Positions 32,572-44,100 of a stretch of DNA of 64,000 bases are shown here, one piece after another. A program made the translations under genes and the position numbers. The notes beneath the pieces were generated by a model. It did not search any database. It worked only from the letters and a program-made list of their open reading frames with translations, and was not told the DNA's origin. Numbering within the stretch: position 1 is the first letter of the stretch; each line of letters opens with the position of its first letter. Source of the stretch: a virus; the IMG/VR virus record IMGVR_UViG_3300032235_000647, positions 1 to 64,000 of that record; one strand, written 5' to 3'.

Positions 32572-33570
32572 TTATGTATTATAAATATGAAGTAATTGGT
32601 CTACCCACTTTTCTTTATTTGAAAAATTATCAATCATATATGATTTAATAATATTAAACCATTTATTTTTTATTTCGTGTGGAGTTACCAATAACTTATT
32701 ATAAATATCATGAAACTCGGTTTTAGTTGAAACACGATATGGATACTCTAAATCTTTACACCAATTTTTATGTATTATTGGTAATTTACCTCTATCTACT
32801 GCTTCAAATATAGAATATCCAAATGGTTCGGATGTAAACGCAGAATGAGAGATACCCCAATCCATATTATAGAATATATCCTTAAATGATGAATCGTAAT
32901 GATATATTTTTGATTTAGATGTATCAACTTTTGCCCCATTTTTCCAAATGGAGTTAAATTCGTGTGAATTAGTAAAAATATACGATTTTAACCCATCTAA
33001 ATAGTGTGGGTTCTTTCTACCTTCACATCTTGCGGCAAATCCTAAGTTATTTGACTCTGAAAGTGGTAAATTCCATTTAAATTCGTAAAAATTACGAATA
33101 TTCGTGTTTGGAATCAATATATCGTATAATCCTACCCAAACTGAGTGAGTTGTCCATTCATTTACTTCCTTTTCCCAACTTGAATCTAAATATGGATGCC
33201 ATCCAAGTGATGCATCAGTACCAACTTGTGATTTTATGATGTGGTCTACTGAATTGTGGAGAATATTCGAGTGAATTTTGTGTTTATTCTCTTGGATTAC
33301 CCCCATTGGGGTATAATGTCCATGTAAAATGTTAATTCTTCTCGCATTTCTACACAATTCTTCTACTTTTTGTATATCGTCTCCATGCCAGTACGCTTCT
33401 ATTGGAAATTTGTAGTCTTCGTGTCCTTTTGGCCGATTTCGGTGTAAAATAAGTATAGGTTTTACGTCTAAATATGGAGCAACCAACTCCATCCATAGAT
33501 TTACCCAAGTATCAGTACCTGCATTTACCCAAGGACCTCCACCAGTAGTGTAATAAACATCGTAAACCAT
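32572..33570 (-). CDS. GT-B glycosyltransferase (GT4-like)
   Basis: A 332-residue protein. N-terminal TGGGPWVNAGTDTWVNLW is the Gly-rich loop of GT-B enzymes, ILHGHYTPMGVI and ILHNSVDHII follow, and SEPFGYSIFEAVDRGKLPII at about 262-281 is the E-x7-E nucleotide-sugar motif of GT4-type transferases. It would move a sugar from a nucleotide donor to an acceptor in the cytoplasm. It lies between a fibre gene and the Hint tail protein with 7-10 nt spacing, so a virion protein acceptor is attractive, though DNA or host glycan modification remains possible. Confidence 0.8.
   Translation of the reverse strand: MVYDVYYTTGGGPWVNAGTDTWVNLWMELVAPYLDVKPILILHRNRPKGHEDYKFPIEAYWHGDDIQKVEELCRNARRINILHGHYTPMGVIQENKHKIHSNILHNSVDHIIKSQVGTDASLGWHPYLDSSWEKEVNEWTTHSVWVGLYDILIPNTNIRNFYEFKWNLPLSESNNLGFAARCEGRKNPHYLDGLKSYIFTNSHEFNSIWKNGAKVDTSKSKIYHYDSSFKDIFYNMDWGISHSAFTSEPFGYSIFEAVDRGKLPIIHKNWCKDLEYPYRVSTKTEFHDIYNKLLVTPHEIKNKWFNIIKSYMIDNFSNKEKWVDQLLHIYNT
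32580..32589 (-). promoter_or_regulatory. Candidate late promoter
   Basis: CATATTTATA before the Hint tail protein gene. It overlaps the end of the glycosyltransferase gene. Confidence 0.4.
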
Positions 33571-33577
33571 TTATTTT

Positions 33578-34336
33578 TTATTTTTTAACTATAATTCTAC
33601 CCGAAAAGGTACCTGAAAAAGTTATATCAAGAGCATTTACCGAAGTTGATTCTATAATTGAAGGTAATTCTTGTCTTTTTGATGAAGTATTCCATGCTTG
33701 AACTATTGGATATTCTTCATTTAAATTATGAGTAATCGTGTATGTTGAATTACCACTAACATTTACAGCATAAGTAGTCAAATCAGTAATTTGAGATGAC
33801 CCAGAAATTAATCCTGATGGTTTATTTGCAATACTTGTCCATTCGGTCGAGCCACTAACTATATGTCCACCTTTTGCAACTACAACATATCCACTATGAT
33901 TTGCAGATAATCCAATTGTTGCAGTATTATTATTCGTAAGTGTAACCGAAGATGGTATAATCTGAGTATCATTATTTTCGTATACAGAAATTAATAGATT
34001 TTTGCTATTAAAATTATGTGTTACTGAAATTGTAGATTGATTATCAAACGATGCGGTTAATGTAGCAACTTGTGAAACATCAGCAGGTGGTAAATTTGTT
34101 AATTGTGAACCATTACCAATAAAATATGATGCAGTAACATTGCCATTTACATTTATGGAACCAGTAGTTTGTGAGTTGGTGGTAACAATTTGTTGAATAG
34201 ATGATACACCATTATCTCTTTCAAAAAATATTCGGCCATCAAAAGTATTAATTGCTAACTCACCTAATTCTAAATTAGAATTAGATGGGACTTTACCTTC
34301 AACCGCTGTTCTTTTTAACTTTACTACTTGTGCCAT
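33578..34336 (-). CDS. Tail fibre with Mtd-like N-terminal domain
   Basis: A 252-residue protein. The N-terminus VVKLKRTAVEGKVPSNSNL, then LELGELAINTFDGRIFF, matches the attachment domain shared with Bordetella phage Mtd and many fibres. The middle has VNGNVTASYFIGNGSQLTNL. Two similar beta-sandwich units follow (ISVTHNFNSKNLLISVYE and YTITHNLNEEYPIVQAW). The 214-residue gene at 36.5 kb is a close relative. No repeat-rich shaft is present, so this is probably a short fibre or baseplate-proximal adaptor. Confidence 0.8.
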   Translation of the reverse strand: MAQVVKLKRTAVEGKVPSNSNLELGELAINTFDGRIFFERDNGVSSIQQIVTTNSQTTGSINVNGNVTASYFIGNGSQLTNLPPADVSQVATLTASFDNQSTISVTHNFNSKNLLISVYENNDTQIIPSSVTLTNNNTATIGLSANHSGYVVVAKGGHIVSGSTEWTSIANKPSGLISGSSQITDLTTYAVNVSGNSTYTITHNLNEEYPIVQAWNTSSKRQELPSIIESTSVNALDITFSGTFSGRIIVKK

Positions 34337-34424
34337 ATTTATGTGTTACCGATTTCATTATATAATTACTTCGGTTAAAATATCCTTATATAAGGAAGTT
34401 TTTTTTACCTTTATTTATCTATAT

Positions 34425-36416
34425 TTAAACTAATTTTGACTTTAATTCATCAATTTGTTTTTGTTGTTCTTTAATTGCCTCGATTAATAAACCAGTCAAT
34501 TTAGCATAATCAACACCTTTGAATCCATTATCTCTATTATGAACTAATTGAGGAAGAACTTCTTCAACTTCTTGAGCAATAACCCCTACATTTGGTAAAG
34601 ATTGTTGTAATTCATCGGCATTGGAGTTCCAATCCCAAGTTACACCATTCAATTTCTGAACTTTTTGGATTGGGTTTTCAATGTTTTTGATATTATCTTT
34701 TAATCTCTTATCAGAAGAAGCGTATGCAACAACATCACCTCCCACATTCAAGGCTCCACTTACACCGACACCACCCGTTACTATAAGAGCACCAGTGGTT
34801 ATTGTAGTTGAGGCAGTTGAATTAGTGATATTAACTGCAGAGGAGAATGTTTTAGCCCCAGTAAATGTTTGAGTATCACTTAGGTGGGCGGTATCTGCAT
34901 CTAAATAAGCAGAAGCGATAACTGAACCTTGCCAAGTACCTGTCCCGATTGTTCCTAATGTAGTGATTGATGTCTGTCCAACATAAGTTGATGCAATATC
35001 AACTGCATCTGCAGATACTGAAATTCTATTAGTAGTACCAACTACATTAAAAGTTCTTGAATCGGCAATCGTACCACCACCAGTTAAACCATCACCGGCA
35101 GTTAAAGTTATTGATGTGTGGTCAATGTGTCTATTTGCTGAATATCCTGTTGTTGAATCGTGAGATATTTGTGAAGACCCAGATACTAAGGTAGTGCCCG
35201 ATGCTAAAATTGTACCAGTAATTACGGTATTAGAACCGAGTGTGATTAAAGTACCGGTATCGGTAATATTTGAATCATTTAAATGTTCTTTTCCTGACCC
35301 TTTTGGTAATCTATTGTTTGTAAGATATGTTTCGTTTCCTAAATTATCATATGTTTCAGGACCCATTAGTAATACAGATGATGTTGTATTTACTCCGTTT
35401 CCTCGATGGATAAATAATAATTCATCTTGTAAAGAATCGTATAAGAATGAACCTGACCCACCCGATGAACCACTATCTACAATTGATAATCCTGCAAATC
35501 TAGATGATGGTGAAAATGTGTTTAAAGTCACAAATGAAGAACCAATAACTAAATTTGAAGATGATATATTTTGAATAGATGAAGAACCTTGTACTACTAA
35601 ATCTTGTGAAACAAATAATGAACCTGTAATGGTTTGGCTACCATTAAATATATTTGAGGAATTCGTTCTTGCGAATGAACCACTCAATGAACCCAATGTA
35701 GACCATTTAGTATCGTTTGAGGCAGTGTATAATTCTAAATTAGCAGTTTCAACTTCTAATAAGTTCAAACGTGTAATTGCACTTCCACTTGCAGTTGATA
35801 ATTGGTCTAATCTACTATTTTGAGTAGTATTAGTTGTATCATTTGAACCAGTGTATGTATTAAGTGATGTTAATATATCTACAACTTGAGATGAACCACT
35901 AACTACTGTCTCAACATTTAATCTAGTCTTAATAGTTGTATTAATAGACGATGTAAATGTCTCTAAGTTAGCAGTTTCAACTTCTAAAAGATTTAATCTT
36001 GTAATAGCACTACCACTTGCAGTTTCTAAACTTGTTAATCTGCTATTTTGTGTTGTATTGGTTGTATCGTTTGAAGCAGTATATGTAGATAATTGATTTA
36101 ATCTTGTAATAGCACTTCCACTTGCAGTTGATAATTGGTCTAATCTACTATTTTGAGTAGTGTTAGTTGTATTATTTGAACCAGTGTATGTATTTAATGA
36201 ACTTAGAATACCAACAACTTGAGATGAACCCGAAACAATTCCAGTTCCACCAAATGTTAATCCACTACCATTACCGGTAAATGTACCACCACTAAATGAT
36301 GAACCTTGATATGATCCACTAAACGAACCACTATATATACCACCTGGTGGTAAAGTGAATGTTGCACCTGGAGCAAAAACTAATGAACCTGAAATTATTG
36401 GACTATGTATAATCAT
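34425..36416 (-). CDS. Tail fibre with S74 self-cleaving chaperone
   Basis: A 663-residue fibre. N-terminal glycine-rich GTFTLPPGG-type region, coiled-coil-like shaft repeats (NTTQNSRLDQLSTASGSAIT, RLNLLEVETANLE), a globular section around 280-350 and another around 420-560. The last 99 residues are an intramolecular chaperone of peptidase family S74: YASSDKRLKDNI with S568 and K573 as the Ser-Lys dyad, then VGVIAQEVEEVLPQLV. It trimerises the fibre and cleaves itself off. A late-promoter-like element lies at 36444-36453. Confidence 0.88.
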   Translation of the reverse strand: MIIHSPIISGSLVFAPGATFTLPPGGIYSGSFSGSYQGSSFSGGTFTGNGSGLTFGGTGIVSGSSQVVGILSSLNTYTGSNNTTNTTQNSRLDQLSTASGSAITRLNQLSTYTASNDTTNTTQNSRLTSLETASGSAITRLNLLEVETANLETFTSSINTTIKTRLNVETVVSGSSQVVDILTSLNTYTGSNDTTNTTQNSRLDQLSTASGSAITRLNLLEVETANLELYTASNDTKWSTLGSLSGSFARTNSSNIFNGSQTITGSLFVSQDLVVQGSSSIQNISSSNLVIGSSFVTLNTFSPSSRFAGLSIVDSGSSGGSGSFLYDSLQDELLFIHRGNGVNTTSSVLLMGPETYDNLGNETYLTNNRLPKGSGKEHLNDSNITDTGTLITLGSNTVITGTILASGTTLVSGSSQISHDSTTGYSANRHIDHTSITLTAGDGLTGGGTIADSRTFNVVGTTNRISVSADAVDIASTYVGQTSITTLGTIGTGTWQGSVIASAYLDADTAHLSDTQTFTGAKTFSSAVNITNSTASTTITTGALIVTGGVGVSGALNVGGDVVAYASSDKRLKDNIKNIENPIQKVQKLNGVTWDWNSNADELQQSLPNVGVIAQEVEEVLPQLVHNRDNGFKGVDYAKLTGLLIEAIKEQQKQIDELKSKLV

Positions 36417-36443
36417 CTCTTTTTTTATCCCTTATTTATACTA

Positions 36444-36453
36444 TATAAATATA
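36444..36453 (-). promoter_or_regulatory. Candidate late promoter
   Basis: TATATTTATA before the 663-residue S74 fibre gene. Confidence 0.5.
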
Positions 36454-36459
36454 TCTTTT

Positions 36460-37104
36460 TTAAATTGAACCACCATCTATTGTTGAAATTATCGTGGCTG
36501 CAGCAGTACCTGTTACATCACCATTTAAAGTTATTTGGGCTGAACCACTAAATACTCCAAATGAATTTACTTCATTGAGTATTGCACCACCTAATCCATC
36601 TATGTTTTGTGCAGATACTGACCCACTAACTATATGACCACCCTTTGCTACTACTACATATCCACTTTGTTGCGAAGAAAATGTTACAGTAATTGTATTT
36701 GAATCAGTAACTCTTAAAGTTTCGGGTATTGTTTGGTAATCATTTGAATCATAAACTTGAGCAATAGGATTAATTGTGTTTAGATTATGATCAACTACCC
36801 ACGTGGATTGATTTGTAAAAATTCGTTTAATTGTTGCAGATTGGTCAACGGTAATACCAGTTAATTGAGAACCATCACCTACAAAGTTAGATGCAGTTAT
36901 TGACCCAGATAAATTAACATTCCCTACAACAGCAGTATGAGTATTTGTTGTTACAAATTCAACAACCTCATCAACACTACCGCTTTTTCGTATGAATGCC
37001 TTACCATCATAAACATTTATTGCCATTTCACCAGTTTGTAATGAACCAGTTGTAGGTTTAGTACCTGTACTCGTTGACCTTTTTAATCTGATGATTTGAG
37101 CCAT
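36460..37104 (-). CDS. Short tail fibre with Mtd-like N-terminus
   Basis: A 214-residue protein starting MAQIIRLKRSTSTGTKPTTG, then TGEMAINVYDGKAFIRKSG, the same attachment domain as the gene at 33.6 kb. It shares VNLSGSITASNFVGDGSQL and one WVVDHNLNTINPIAQVYDS sandwich unit plus SGYVVVAKGGHIVSGS with that paralogue. It ends ISTIDGGSI, similar to the DGG end of the 1160-residue fibre. Preceded by AGAGGATAA. Probably a short adaptor or side fibre. Confidence 0.8.
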   Translation of the reverse strand: MAQIIRLKRSTSTGTKPTTGSLQTGEMAINVYDGKAFIRKSGSVDEVVEFVTTNTHTAVVGNVNLSGSITASNFVGDGSQLTGITVDQSATIKRIFTNQSTWVVDHNLNTINPIAQVYDSNDYQTIPETLRVTDSNTITVTFSSQQSGYVVVAKGGHIVSGSVSAQNIDGLGGAILNEVNSFGVFSGSAQITLNGDVTGTAAATIISTIDGGSI

Positions 37105-37111
37105 GTTTATA

Positions 37112-40100
37112 TTATCCTCTATTTATTTTTTCATTCAATTCTTCTACTTTGGTTGATAATTCTTTAATGCCTTCGATTAAAATTGATACTAATTTATCAT
37201 ATTTAACTGCCTTGTACCCATTATCACGATTTTCTACTAATTCTGGTAAAATTTGTTCAATTTCTTGTGCAATTACACCATAATCTTTACCTCTATATGT
37301 ATCTTGAACTTCTTCATTCCATACGAAACTATAACCACCAATTTGATTAATTTTTTGTAAAGAATTTTGTATAGGTTGAATATCATTCTTTAATCTTCTA
37401 TCGGATGATGCATAAGCTACAACATCACCACCTGCAAATATATCTCCACTTGTTCCAATACCACCACTTACTATAAGTGCTCCAGAGGTTTTATTAGTTG
37501 AGGCCGTAATATTAGTTATTGAAATAGAATCAGATGTAGTATTTCCAGCAGTTGTAACTTCTTGTAAAGTTTTCGTAATTTGACCTGACCCTGAAACTAA
37601 ATTATTAGCAGATACATTACCATTTACAACCAAATTACCATTTACTTGTGAATTTGAATTCAAAGTAATTAGAGTTCCACTATCAGAAATATTCGAATCA
37701 TTTAAGTGATGATTATCAACTGCCTTTGGTATTCTATTGGATGTTAAGTAGGTTGGTGTTCCTTTTGTTGTATATTCAGGTCCAAATATAGTTACTGCGT
37801 AATCAATTCCTGCAGAAGAGGAGTATTCATATCCCCAATCATTAGTTTCACCATCATAATAGAATGATGCAGTTGAAAGATTAGACCCTGAATCATAAAC
37901 TGATAAACCTGCATATCTTGAAGTTGGTGTATCGGTATTCAATACTATAAAAGAGTCACCAATAATTTTTGCAGTACCACTAACTGAAGTTATATAGGCA
38001 AATGAACCAGTACCATTAACAACAATATCATTAAATGTTTTTGTACCATTAATTGTTTGGTCACCATCAAGGGTTACATATCTATTATCGTATGATGATG
38101 TTAGTTGAGATGAACCAGAAACTAATGTATGAGTTCCACTTGCCTTTTCCTCATATATGTTTTGTAAAGATGATGAATTTGATTCTAACAAATCTAATCT
38201 ATTATCTACTGATTGAGAAAAATCGGTAAAGTTTGTAACAGAAGATGATAATAGTCCACTTCCACCTAAAACTTGAGAAGACCCACTCAATACACCCTCT
38301 ACATTCAATTTAGTTTTAATTGTAGTATCAATAGACGAGGTAAATCCTTCTAAATTATCTAATCTACCATCTTGTGAACCAGTATCAGATTCTAAACTAT
38401 CTAATCGTGTATCAAATGATGCAGAATCTGATAAATAAGAACCAGTGTCAAGTTTAGTTGCAATTGAATCAATCAATGACCCAGTTGCAGAGGCTAATTC
38501 AGCCTGTGTCACAAAACCACCTTCTAATGAAGATGAGAATAGTTCTAGACTATCTAAACGAGAATCTACGGATGAACTAAATGATGATATAGATGATATT
38601 ACACCATTAGTAAAGTGTAAAGATGAAGTATCCAATGTAATAGTTACATCTCCTGTTAGTCCACCACCACTTATACCATCACCTGCATTTACGGAGTTTA
38701 TATCAGCTACATTAATGACATTATCCAACACATGAACAACAAATCGTTTAACTGCTCCTGCTGATAAAATTACATTATCATTAAGACTTGATGTACTTAA
38801 ATTAACATCTAATGATGTTGTCACGTTATACCATGCAGCCGAACCTAATGAACCAGATACTTGATATATACCAACTAATTCAGCAACTGAACCACTAACT
38901 TCGTATCTACCATCTAATGATTGGGTTACTTGGGATGAACCAGAAATGATTCCTCCAATTACATTACCAGTGATAACACCACTTGTTATTGTGAAATCAA
39001 TTGTAGATGAATCAGATGAAGAAGATACTACACCTTCAGCATTTAATTTATTTTTGATTGTACTATCAATAGAAGAAGTAAAACTTTCTAAATTATTTAC
39101 TCTGTTATCATTAGATTGTGTATATGAGTTATAAAACCCATTAATTGTTTGTTGGGAGGAAGTAAATTGTTCTAGACTTGAAATTCTACCACCTTGTGAA
39201 CCTGAATCAGATTCTAATTGAGAAATTCTATTATCATGTGATTCAGATGTTAGTTCTAAATTGAGTATACGAGAACTTTGTATATCATCAGTTGTTTTTA
39301 ATGAACCAGAAAAAGTTGAAAATCCAGTTGTATCAGTTATTGTAATTTGGGATGAACCAGACACAACATCATCACCTAAAATTTCCAAATATCTAAAATC
39401 TAATGATGAAGTTATTTGTGCAGAACCAGAAAGTATATTATCACCACCTTTCAGTAATACAACAGATTCAGACCCACTTGACCCAGCAATCCATCTATCA
39501 ATAGTAGAATCCCATAACATTGATCCAGATGTCAAATTACCAGTTGCATCTTTTACATAGATACCACCTTGTGTTATTGCACCACCGTAATTTAATTCTA
39601 AAATATTTTCACCAATATTAACTTGGGTTGAATCTATTTGTGTTGTTGTTCCTTGAACTGATAAATCACCTAATACAATTAAATTAGAACCATTTACTGA
39701 AATAGCAGTTTTTAATGATGATGTGTATTGATTCAATTGTGATATTGATATATCAACGGATGCAGATTTTTCTTCCAAATTATCTAATCTACCATCTTGT
39801 GATGGCAATGTACCAACAAATGAACCACTAAATACTGATGCAGTTACACTACCCGATACATTTACATTTCCACTAAAATAAGTGGTACTTGAACTTACTA
39901 TTAATTGATTTGTATCAGCAGATATTAAATGATTAGTTCCTCTTAATTCTAAATTATCGGCTAGTATATTACCATTTACATTTATACTACCAGTTTGAAT
40001 AGTTGAACCACTCACACGAGTAGAACCTGATAATATTGTTAAACCTATATTTGTAAATGTGGATGAACCACTTACTGTTAAAGACCCACTTAAAAATATA

Positions 40101-41029
40101 TTTCCAACTTGATGAGTTGAACCACTCATAAAAATTGAACCAGTTATGGTCTGGTCACCGATAAACGTGTTAGATTCGGTAGTTGCAAAACTTAAATTAT
40201 CAACTCTTCCTGATAATGATGATGAAAAAGTATCAAAATCTGTTGTTGATGATGATAGTAATCCACTCGGTAGAGTTATTTTATCTAAAATTAATAAACT
40301 ACTATCTCCTTCAAGTGTAACATCTCCATTTATATCAACCGGCCCAACTAACATTGCATTATGACCATCTGGAACTGTAAATCCATTTAAAGTTTTTGGA
40401 TTTATATAAACTTGTGATTTTAGTGTTTCAGTTACAGTTATTGAACCAGTAATAATTTGAGAACCACTAAAAACATTAGAACCAGTAGTTGCAAAAGTTT
40501 CGTTTAAGTTTTCCTGTGAAGAAGTGAATAATTGTAAATTATCTAATCGAGAATCTACTGATTGAGAAAAATTGTTAAAGTCTGTAGCAGAAGATGATAA
40601 AATTCCACTTCCTGGCAAAGAAATATTATCTATTGATGCAGAAACTACATGAAGTTTTCTAAATCTTTTAACAGGAGAACCTATATCATCAATTCCATCT
40701 TCTTGTGGAATTAATGAACCAGTAAATGGTGCATTTACAGTAATAATATCGTTTGACCCGGTACCTAATACAATATTCCCACCAATTTGAACATTACCAT
40801 CAATTTTAGCATTACCAGTAATATTGAGGGTTGACCCAGAAATACCACCATTAATACTTAAATTTCCAGTTAAGGTAATATTACCAGTATTTGAACCCAA
40901 CTTTACAAGAGTTATTGTACCACTTGTTCCACCTACATTTAATGTATTTGAAGTTGTGTTAAAAAAAAGTTCTGATTGAGATAAACTTGGTGTGGTTGTA
41001 CCTCTTCTTAATGTTAATATTGCAGCCAT
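37112..41029 (-). CDS. Giant tail fibre with S74 self-cleaving chaperone
   Basis: A 1305-residue fibre and the longest gene in the window. N-terminal AAILTLRRGTTTPSLSQSEL, LFFNTTSNTLNVGG is an attachment domain. The shaft mixes SGS-rich beta modules (ATTGSNVFSGSQIITGSI) with DNRLDxLExxSSS coiled-coil-like units. Several globular inserts occur (for example 1040-1110, RYAGLSVYDSGS). Residues 1206-1305 are an S74 chaperone: YASSDRRLKNDI with S1209 and K1214, DYGVIAQEIEQILPELV. Late-promoter-like element at 41055-41064. Confidence 0.88.
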   Translation of the reverse strand: MAAILTLRRGTTTPSLSQSELFFNTTSNTLNVGGTSGTITLVKLGSNTGNITLTGNLSINGGISGSTLNITGNAKIDGNVQIGGNIVLGTGSNDIITVNAPFTGSLIPQEDGIDDIGSPVKRFRKLHVVSASIDNISLPGSGILSSSATDFNNFSQSVDSRLDNLQLFTSSQENLNETFATTGSNVFSGSQIITGSITVTETLKSQVYINPKTLNGFTVPDGHNAMLVGPVDINGDVTLEGDSSLLILDKITLPSGLLSSSTTDFDTFSSSLSGRVDNLSFATTESNTFIGDQTITGSIFMSGSTHQVGNIFLSGSLTVSGSSTFTNIGLTILSGSTRVSGSTIQTGSINVNGNILADNLELRGTNHLISADTNQLIVSSSTTYFSGNVNVSGSVTASVFSGSFVGTLPSQDGRLDNLEEKSASVDISISQLNQYTSSLKTAISVNGSNLIVLGDLSVQGTTTQIDSTQVNIGENILELNYGGAITQGGIYVKDATGNLTSGSMLWDSTIDRWIAGSSGSESVVLLKGGDNILSGSAQITSSLDFRYLEILGDDVVSGSSQITITDTTGFSTFSGSLKTTDDIQSSRILNLELTSESHDNRISQLESDSGSQGGRISSLEQFTSSQQTINGFYNSYTQSNDNRVNNLESFTSSIDSTIKNKLNAEGVVSSSSDSSTIDFTITSGVITGNVIGGIISGSSQVTQSLDGRYEVSGSVAELVGIYQVSGSLGSAAWYNVTTSLDVNLSTSSLNDNVILSAGAVKRFVVHVLDNVINVADINSVNAGDGISGGGLTGDVTITLDTSSLHFTNGVISSISSFSSSVDSRLDSLELFSSSLEGGFVTQAELASATGSLIDSIATKLDTGSYLSDSASFDTRLDSLESDTGSQDGRLDNLEGFTSSIDTTIKTKLNVEGVLSGSSQVLGGSGLLSSSVTNFTDFSQSVDNRLDLLESNSSSLQNIYEEKASGTHTLVSGSSQLTSSYDNRYVTLDGDQTINGTKTFNDIVVNGTGSFAYITSVSGTAKIIGDSFIVLNTDTPTSRYAGLSVYDSGSNLSTASFYYDGETNDWGYEYSSSAGIDYAVTIFGPEYTTKGTPTYLTSNRIPKAVDNHHLNDSNISDSGTLITLNSNSQVNGNLVVNGNVSANNLVSGSGQITKTLQEVTTAGNTTSDSISITNITASTNKTSGALIVSGGIGTSGDIFAGGDVVAYASSDRRLKNDIQPIQNSLQKINQIGGYSFVWNEEVQDTYRGKDYGVIAQEIEQILPELVENRDNGYKAVKYDKLVSILIEGIKELSTKVEELNEKINRG

Positions 41030-41054
41030 TTATTGGATTTCCATTAATTTTATC

Positions 41055-41064
41055 TATAAATATA
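41055..41064 (-). promoter_or_regulatory. Candidate late promoter
   Basis: TATATTTATA before the 1305-residue fibre gene. Confidence 0.5.
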
Positions 41065-41136
41065 TGTTAATTTAATTATTTCTTTTGAGAAATGTATATA
41101 ACATCACTTATATAAGTATAAGAAAACAAAAAGTAT

Positions 41137-41172
41137 AAAAAAAATCCCCAGCCAAGAGGAAGGGGATTTTAA
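41137..41172 (-). terminator. Terminator of the 1160-residue fibre gene
   Basis: AAAATCCCC and GGGGATTTT arms followed by T residues. Confidence 0.8.
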
Positions 41173-41189
41173 AATTTAATTATATTTAA

Positions 41190-44100
41190 TTAGAATGTAC
41201 CACCATCGATAGTGTTTGAAGCTACGAATGAAGAACCATTCCATTGAATCATATCACCAGTATTTACAGCAACTACCGAAGTAAGTTCCTTAGTACCATT
41301 TGCTACTATGAATGAATTAGCACTTAAACCACCAATTGTCAAATCACCAGTGATTGAGACATCAACACCATTATCAGCAATTGTAGAATTTACTAATAAT
41401 CCGTTTGCTCCGATTACTTGAACTGAAGCAGAAGTTGGAGTTGAATTAAATCTTGCAAATTGTTTTTCCGAACCTAGTGCACCACCCATCCAATGGTCAG
41501 CTGTTGAATTCCACAACAACGAACCAGAAACGGTATTAGGGTTAGTTGCATCTTTAACTAATAAACCACCATTTGCTGCAGATGAACCATTTAGTTCGAT
41601 GATATTATCACCTAACTGAATTGTGGTTGAGTCAATAGTAGTTGTTGAACCTTGAACAAATAGATTTCCAGTTATAGTAACACTACCACCAACACTCAAA
41701 TTATTTTGAATTGAAGCAGTTGGTATTGTTACGGAATTTGGTAATCCAATGGTAACAGTACCACCATTACCTAATGTAACTGAACCACCAGTAATTTCGA
41801 TTTCATTTGTTGTACCTTGAATGGTTAATGCAGTATTTCCTTCAACTGCGGTACCCGATGTGGAACCATAATCTACTTGTAAGGAGTTATCTACACCATT
41901 TAGTGAAAGACCTATTCCTGCTAAATCAGAGTTTAAGTTGACTGCTCTTACACCATTTGTTTTAATTGAAACATTACCAGTTGTTACTGAGAAATCATCA
42001 GCATCAAATGAGGCAACACCTCTTGTAGATGTAGTAGCATTTGCAGCTGTAATTGTAATTGTATTGTTAGTTACTGCAGCTGATAATGAATTTGAACCAG
42101 TTACCAATAAAGTATCTGACAATAATGAAAGAGTGTCATTTCCAGTAGAACCACTAAGTCTTAAATCAGTAACTAAACCTGTTAATTGTGAACCATTACC
42201 TACAAATGAACCAGTAAATGTAGTTGTTCCAGTAGAATTACCAATATTATCAGCAGAAACTCTACCAGTACCAAAATTAGTTGCTTGATTAGATAATAAA
42301 GTTACAATTTGGGCAGAAGAAGAAACAACTGCATCTGCATTTAACTTAGTTTTGATTGTAGTGTCAATAGACGATGTAAATGATTCAATTCTGTTTAATC
42401 TACCAGCTTGAGAACCCGAATCGGTAGATAATTGATTTAATCTACTATCAACAGATGCAGTGTAAGTTGCAAGAGTATTATCTTTAGTTTGTTGAGAACC
42501 AGAGAAACTTTCTAATGAAGTTAATCTAGCAGACTGGGCAGTATTTACGGTTTCTAATGCACCAGTTGCAGAGGCTAATTCAGCTTGAGTAACAAATCCT
42601 GCATCAAGTGATGATGAAAATGCCTCTAAAGCAGTTAATCTTGTAATAGCACTACCACTTGCAGTTGATAATTGGTTTAATCTACTATCAACTGATGCAG
42701 TGTAAGTTGCAAGAGTATTATCTTTAGTTTGTTGAGAACCAGAGAAATTTTCTAGTGAAGTTAATCTAGCGGCTTGAGAACCTGAATCGGTAGATAATTG
42801 ATTTAATCTAGTATCAACCGAAGCAGTATATGTTGCTAATGTTGAATTTTTAGTTTCTTGAGAAGAAGTAAATGCCTCTAATGCAGTAACACGGGTTCCA
42901 ATTGAACCACCTCCACCTAATGAAGCTTCTACTGAATCTAATCTACTATCTACTGATTGTGAGAATGCTGCAGCATTACCAATACCTACAATAGATGACG
43001 CACTTACAGCACCATTAACATCTAATGCACCAGCGATAGTAATTTTAGTTGAACCAACATTTTGGGTCATGATTGAATCACCAATGTGATTTTCACCCAA
43101 AGCAACTTGAATAGACCCAGAAGTTATTCCTGATTCATTTCCAATAGTTCCTGTATTTTTAGGACCTGCAATTAAGATTGCTGAATTATATTCTTCACCA
43201 CTTCCACTTGGTTGTACATATAACCAATGGTTATTGAATGAATCCCATAATAATGAACCACTAACTCCTTGTCCTGAACCAGAATCTTGTACACTTAGCC
43301 CACCAAATCTAACAGCTGGAGTTGCAGTGTTAAGTACTATGTTATTAGTTCCAATATTTACCGAACTTCCAGTAATGTTTACTAGTGAAGACGAACCTTG
43401 AACAACTAAGTTTTGAGTAATAAATAAAGAACCAGTAATTGTTTGACTTCCATAAAATATGTTAGAACCAGTAGTTGCAAAAGTTGTATTTAAGTTATTT
43501 TGTGAAGAAGTAAATGATTGTATATTACTCAATCGATTATCAACTGAAGCAGTATAAGTTGCTAAAGTAGAATCTTTACTTTCTTGAGAAGCCGAGAATG
43601 CTTCTAATGAAGATACTCGTGAACCAATTGAACCAGCTCCACCAAGTGAAGTTTCAATCGTATCTAATCTACCATCAACTGAAGATGAGAATGATGTAAA
43701 TCCAGTTACACTACCAATTTGTACTTGAGATGAACCAGAAATTACTGTTTCAACATTTAATCTTGTTTTGATAGTTGTATTGATAGAAGATGTAAATGCT
43801 TCTAAATTAGCCGTTTCAACTTCTAATGCTGATAATCTTGTTAACGCTGAACCACTAAATGTTTCCAAATTAGCTGTTTCAATTTCTAAAAGATTTAATC
43901 TTGTAATAGCACTACCACTTGCAGTTGATAATTGGTTTAATCTACTATCAACTGATGCAGTGTAAGTTGCAAGAGTATTATCTTTAGTTTGTTGAGAACC
44001 AGAGAATGTCTCAAGTGAAGTTAATCTAGCAGACTGCGCAGTATTTACGGTTTCTAAAGCACCAGTTGCAGAGGCCAGTTCAACTTGAGTAACAAATCCA

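Noticed and set aside
34381-34396. Palindrome CCTTATATAAGG between two fibre genes
   Set aside because: No T-tract in the direction of transcription and no partner copies. It could be chance in AT-rich spacer.
35194-35574. 126-codon frame on the plus strand
   Set aside because: It is antisense to the 663-residue fibre gene, has no start signals, and its composition mirrors the fibre repeats. Same for plus-strand frames at 6656-7024, 22225-22494, 24458-24823, 38445-38735 and 41938-42288.
33578-37104. Diversity-generating retroelement, suggested by Mtd-like N-terminal domains
   Set aside because: No reverse transcriptase gene and no adenine-biased variable/template repeat pair is visible. The N-terminal domain alone is common in fibres.
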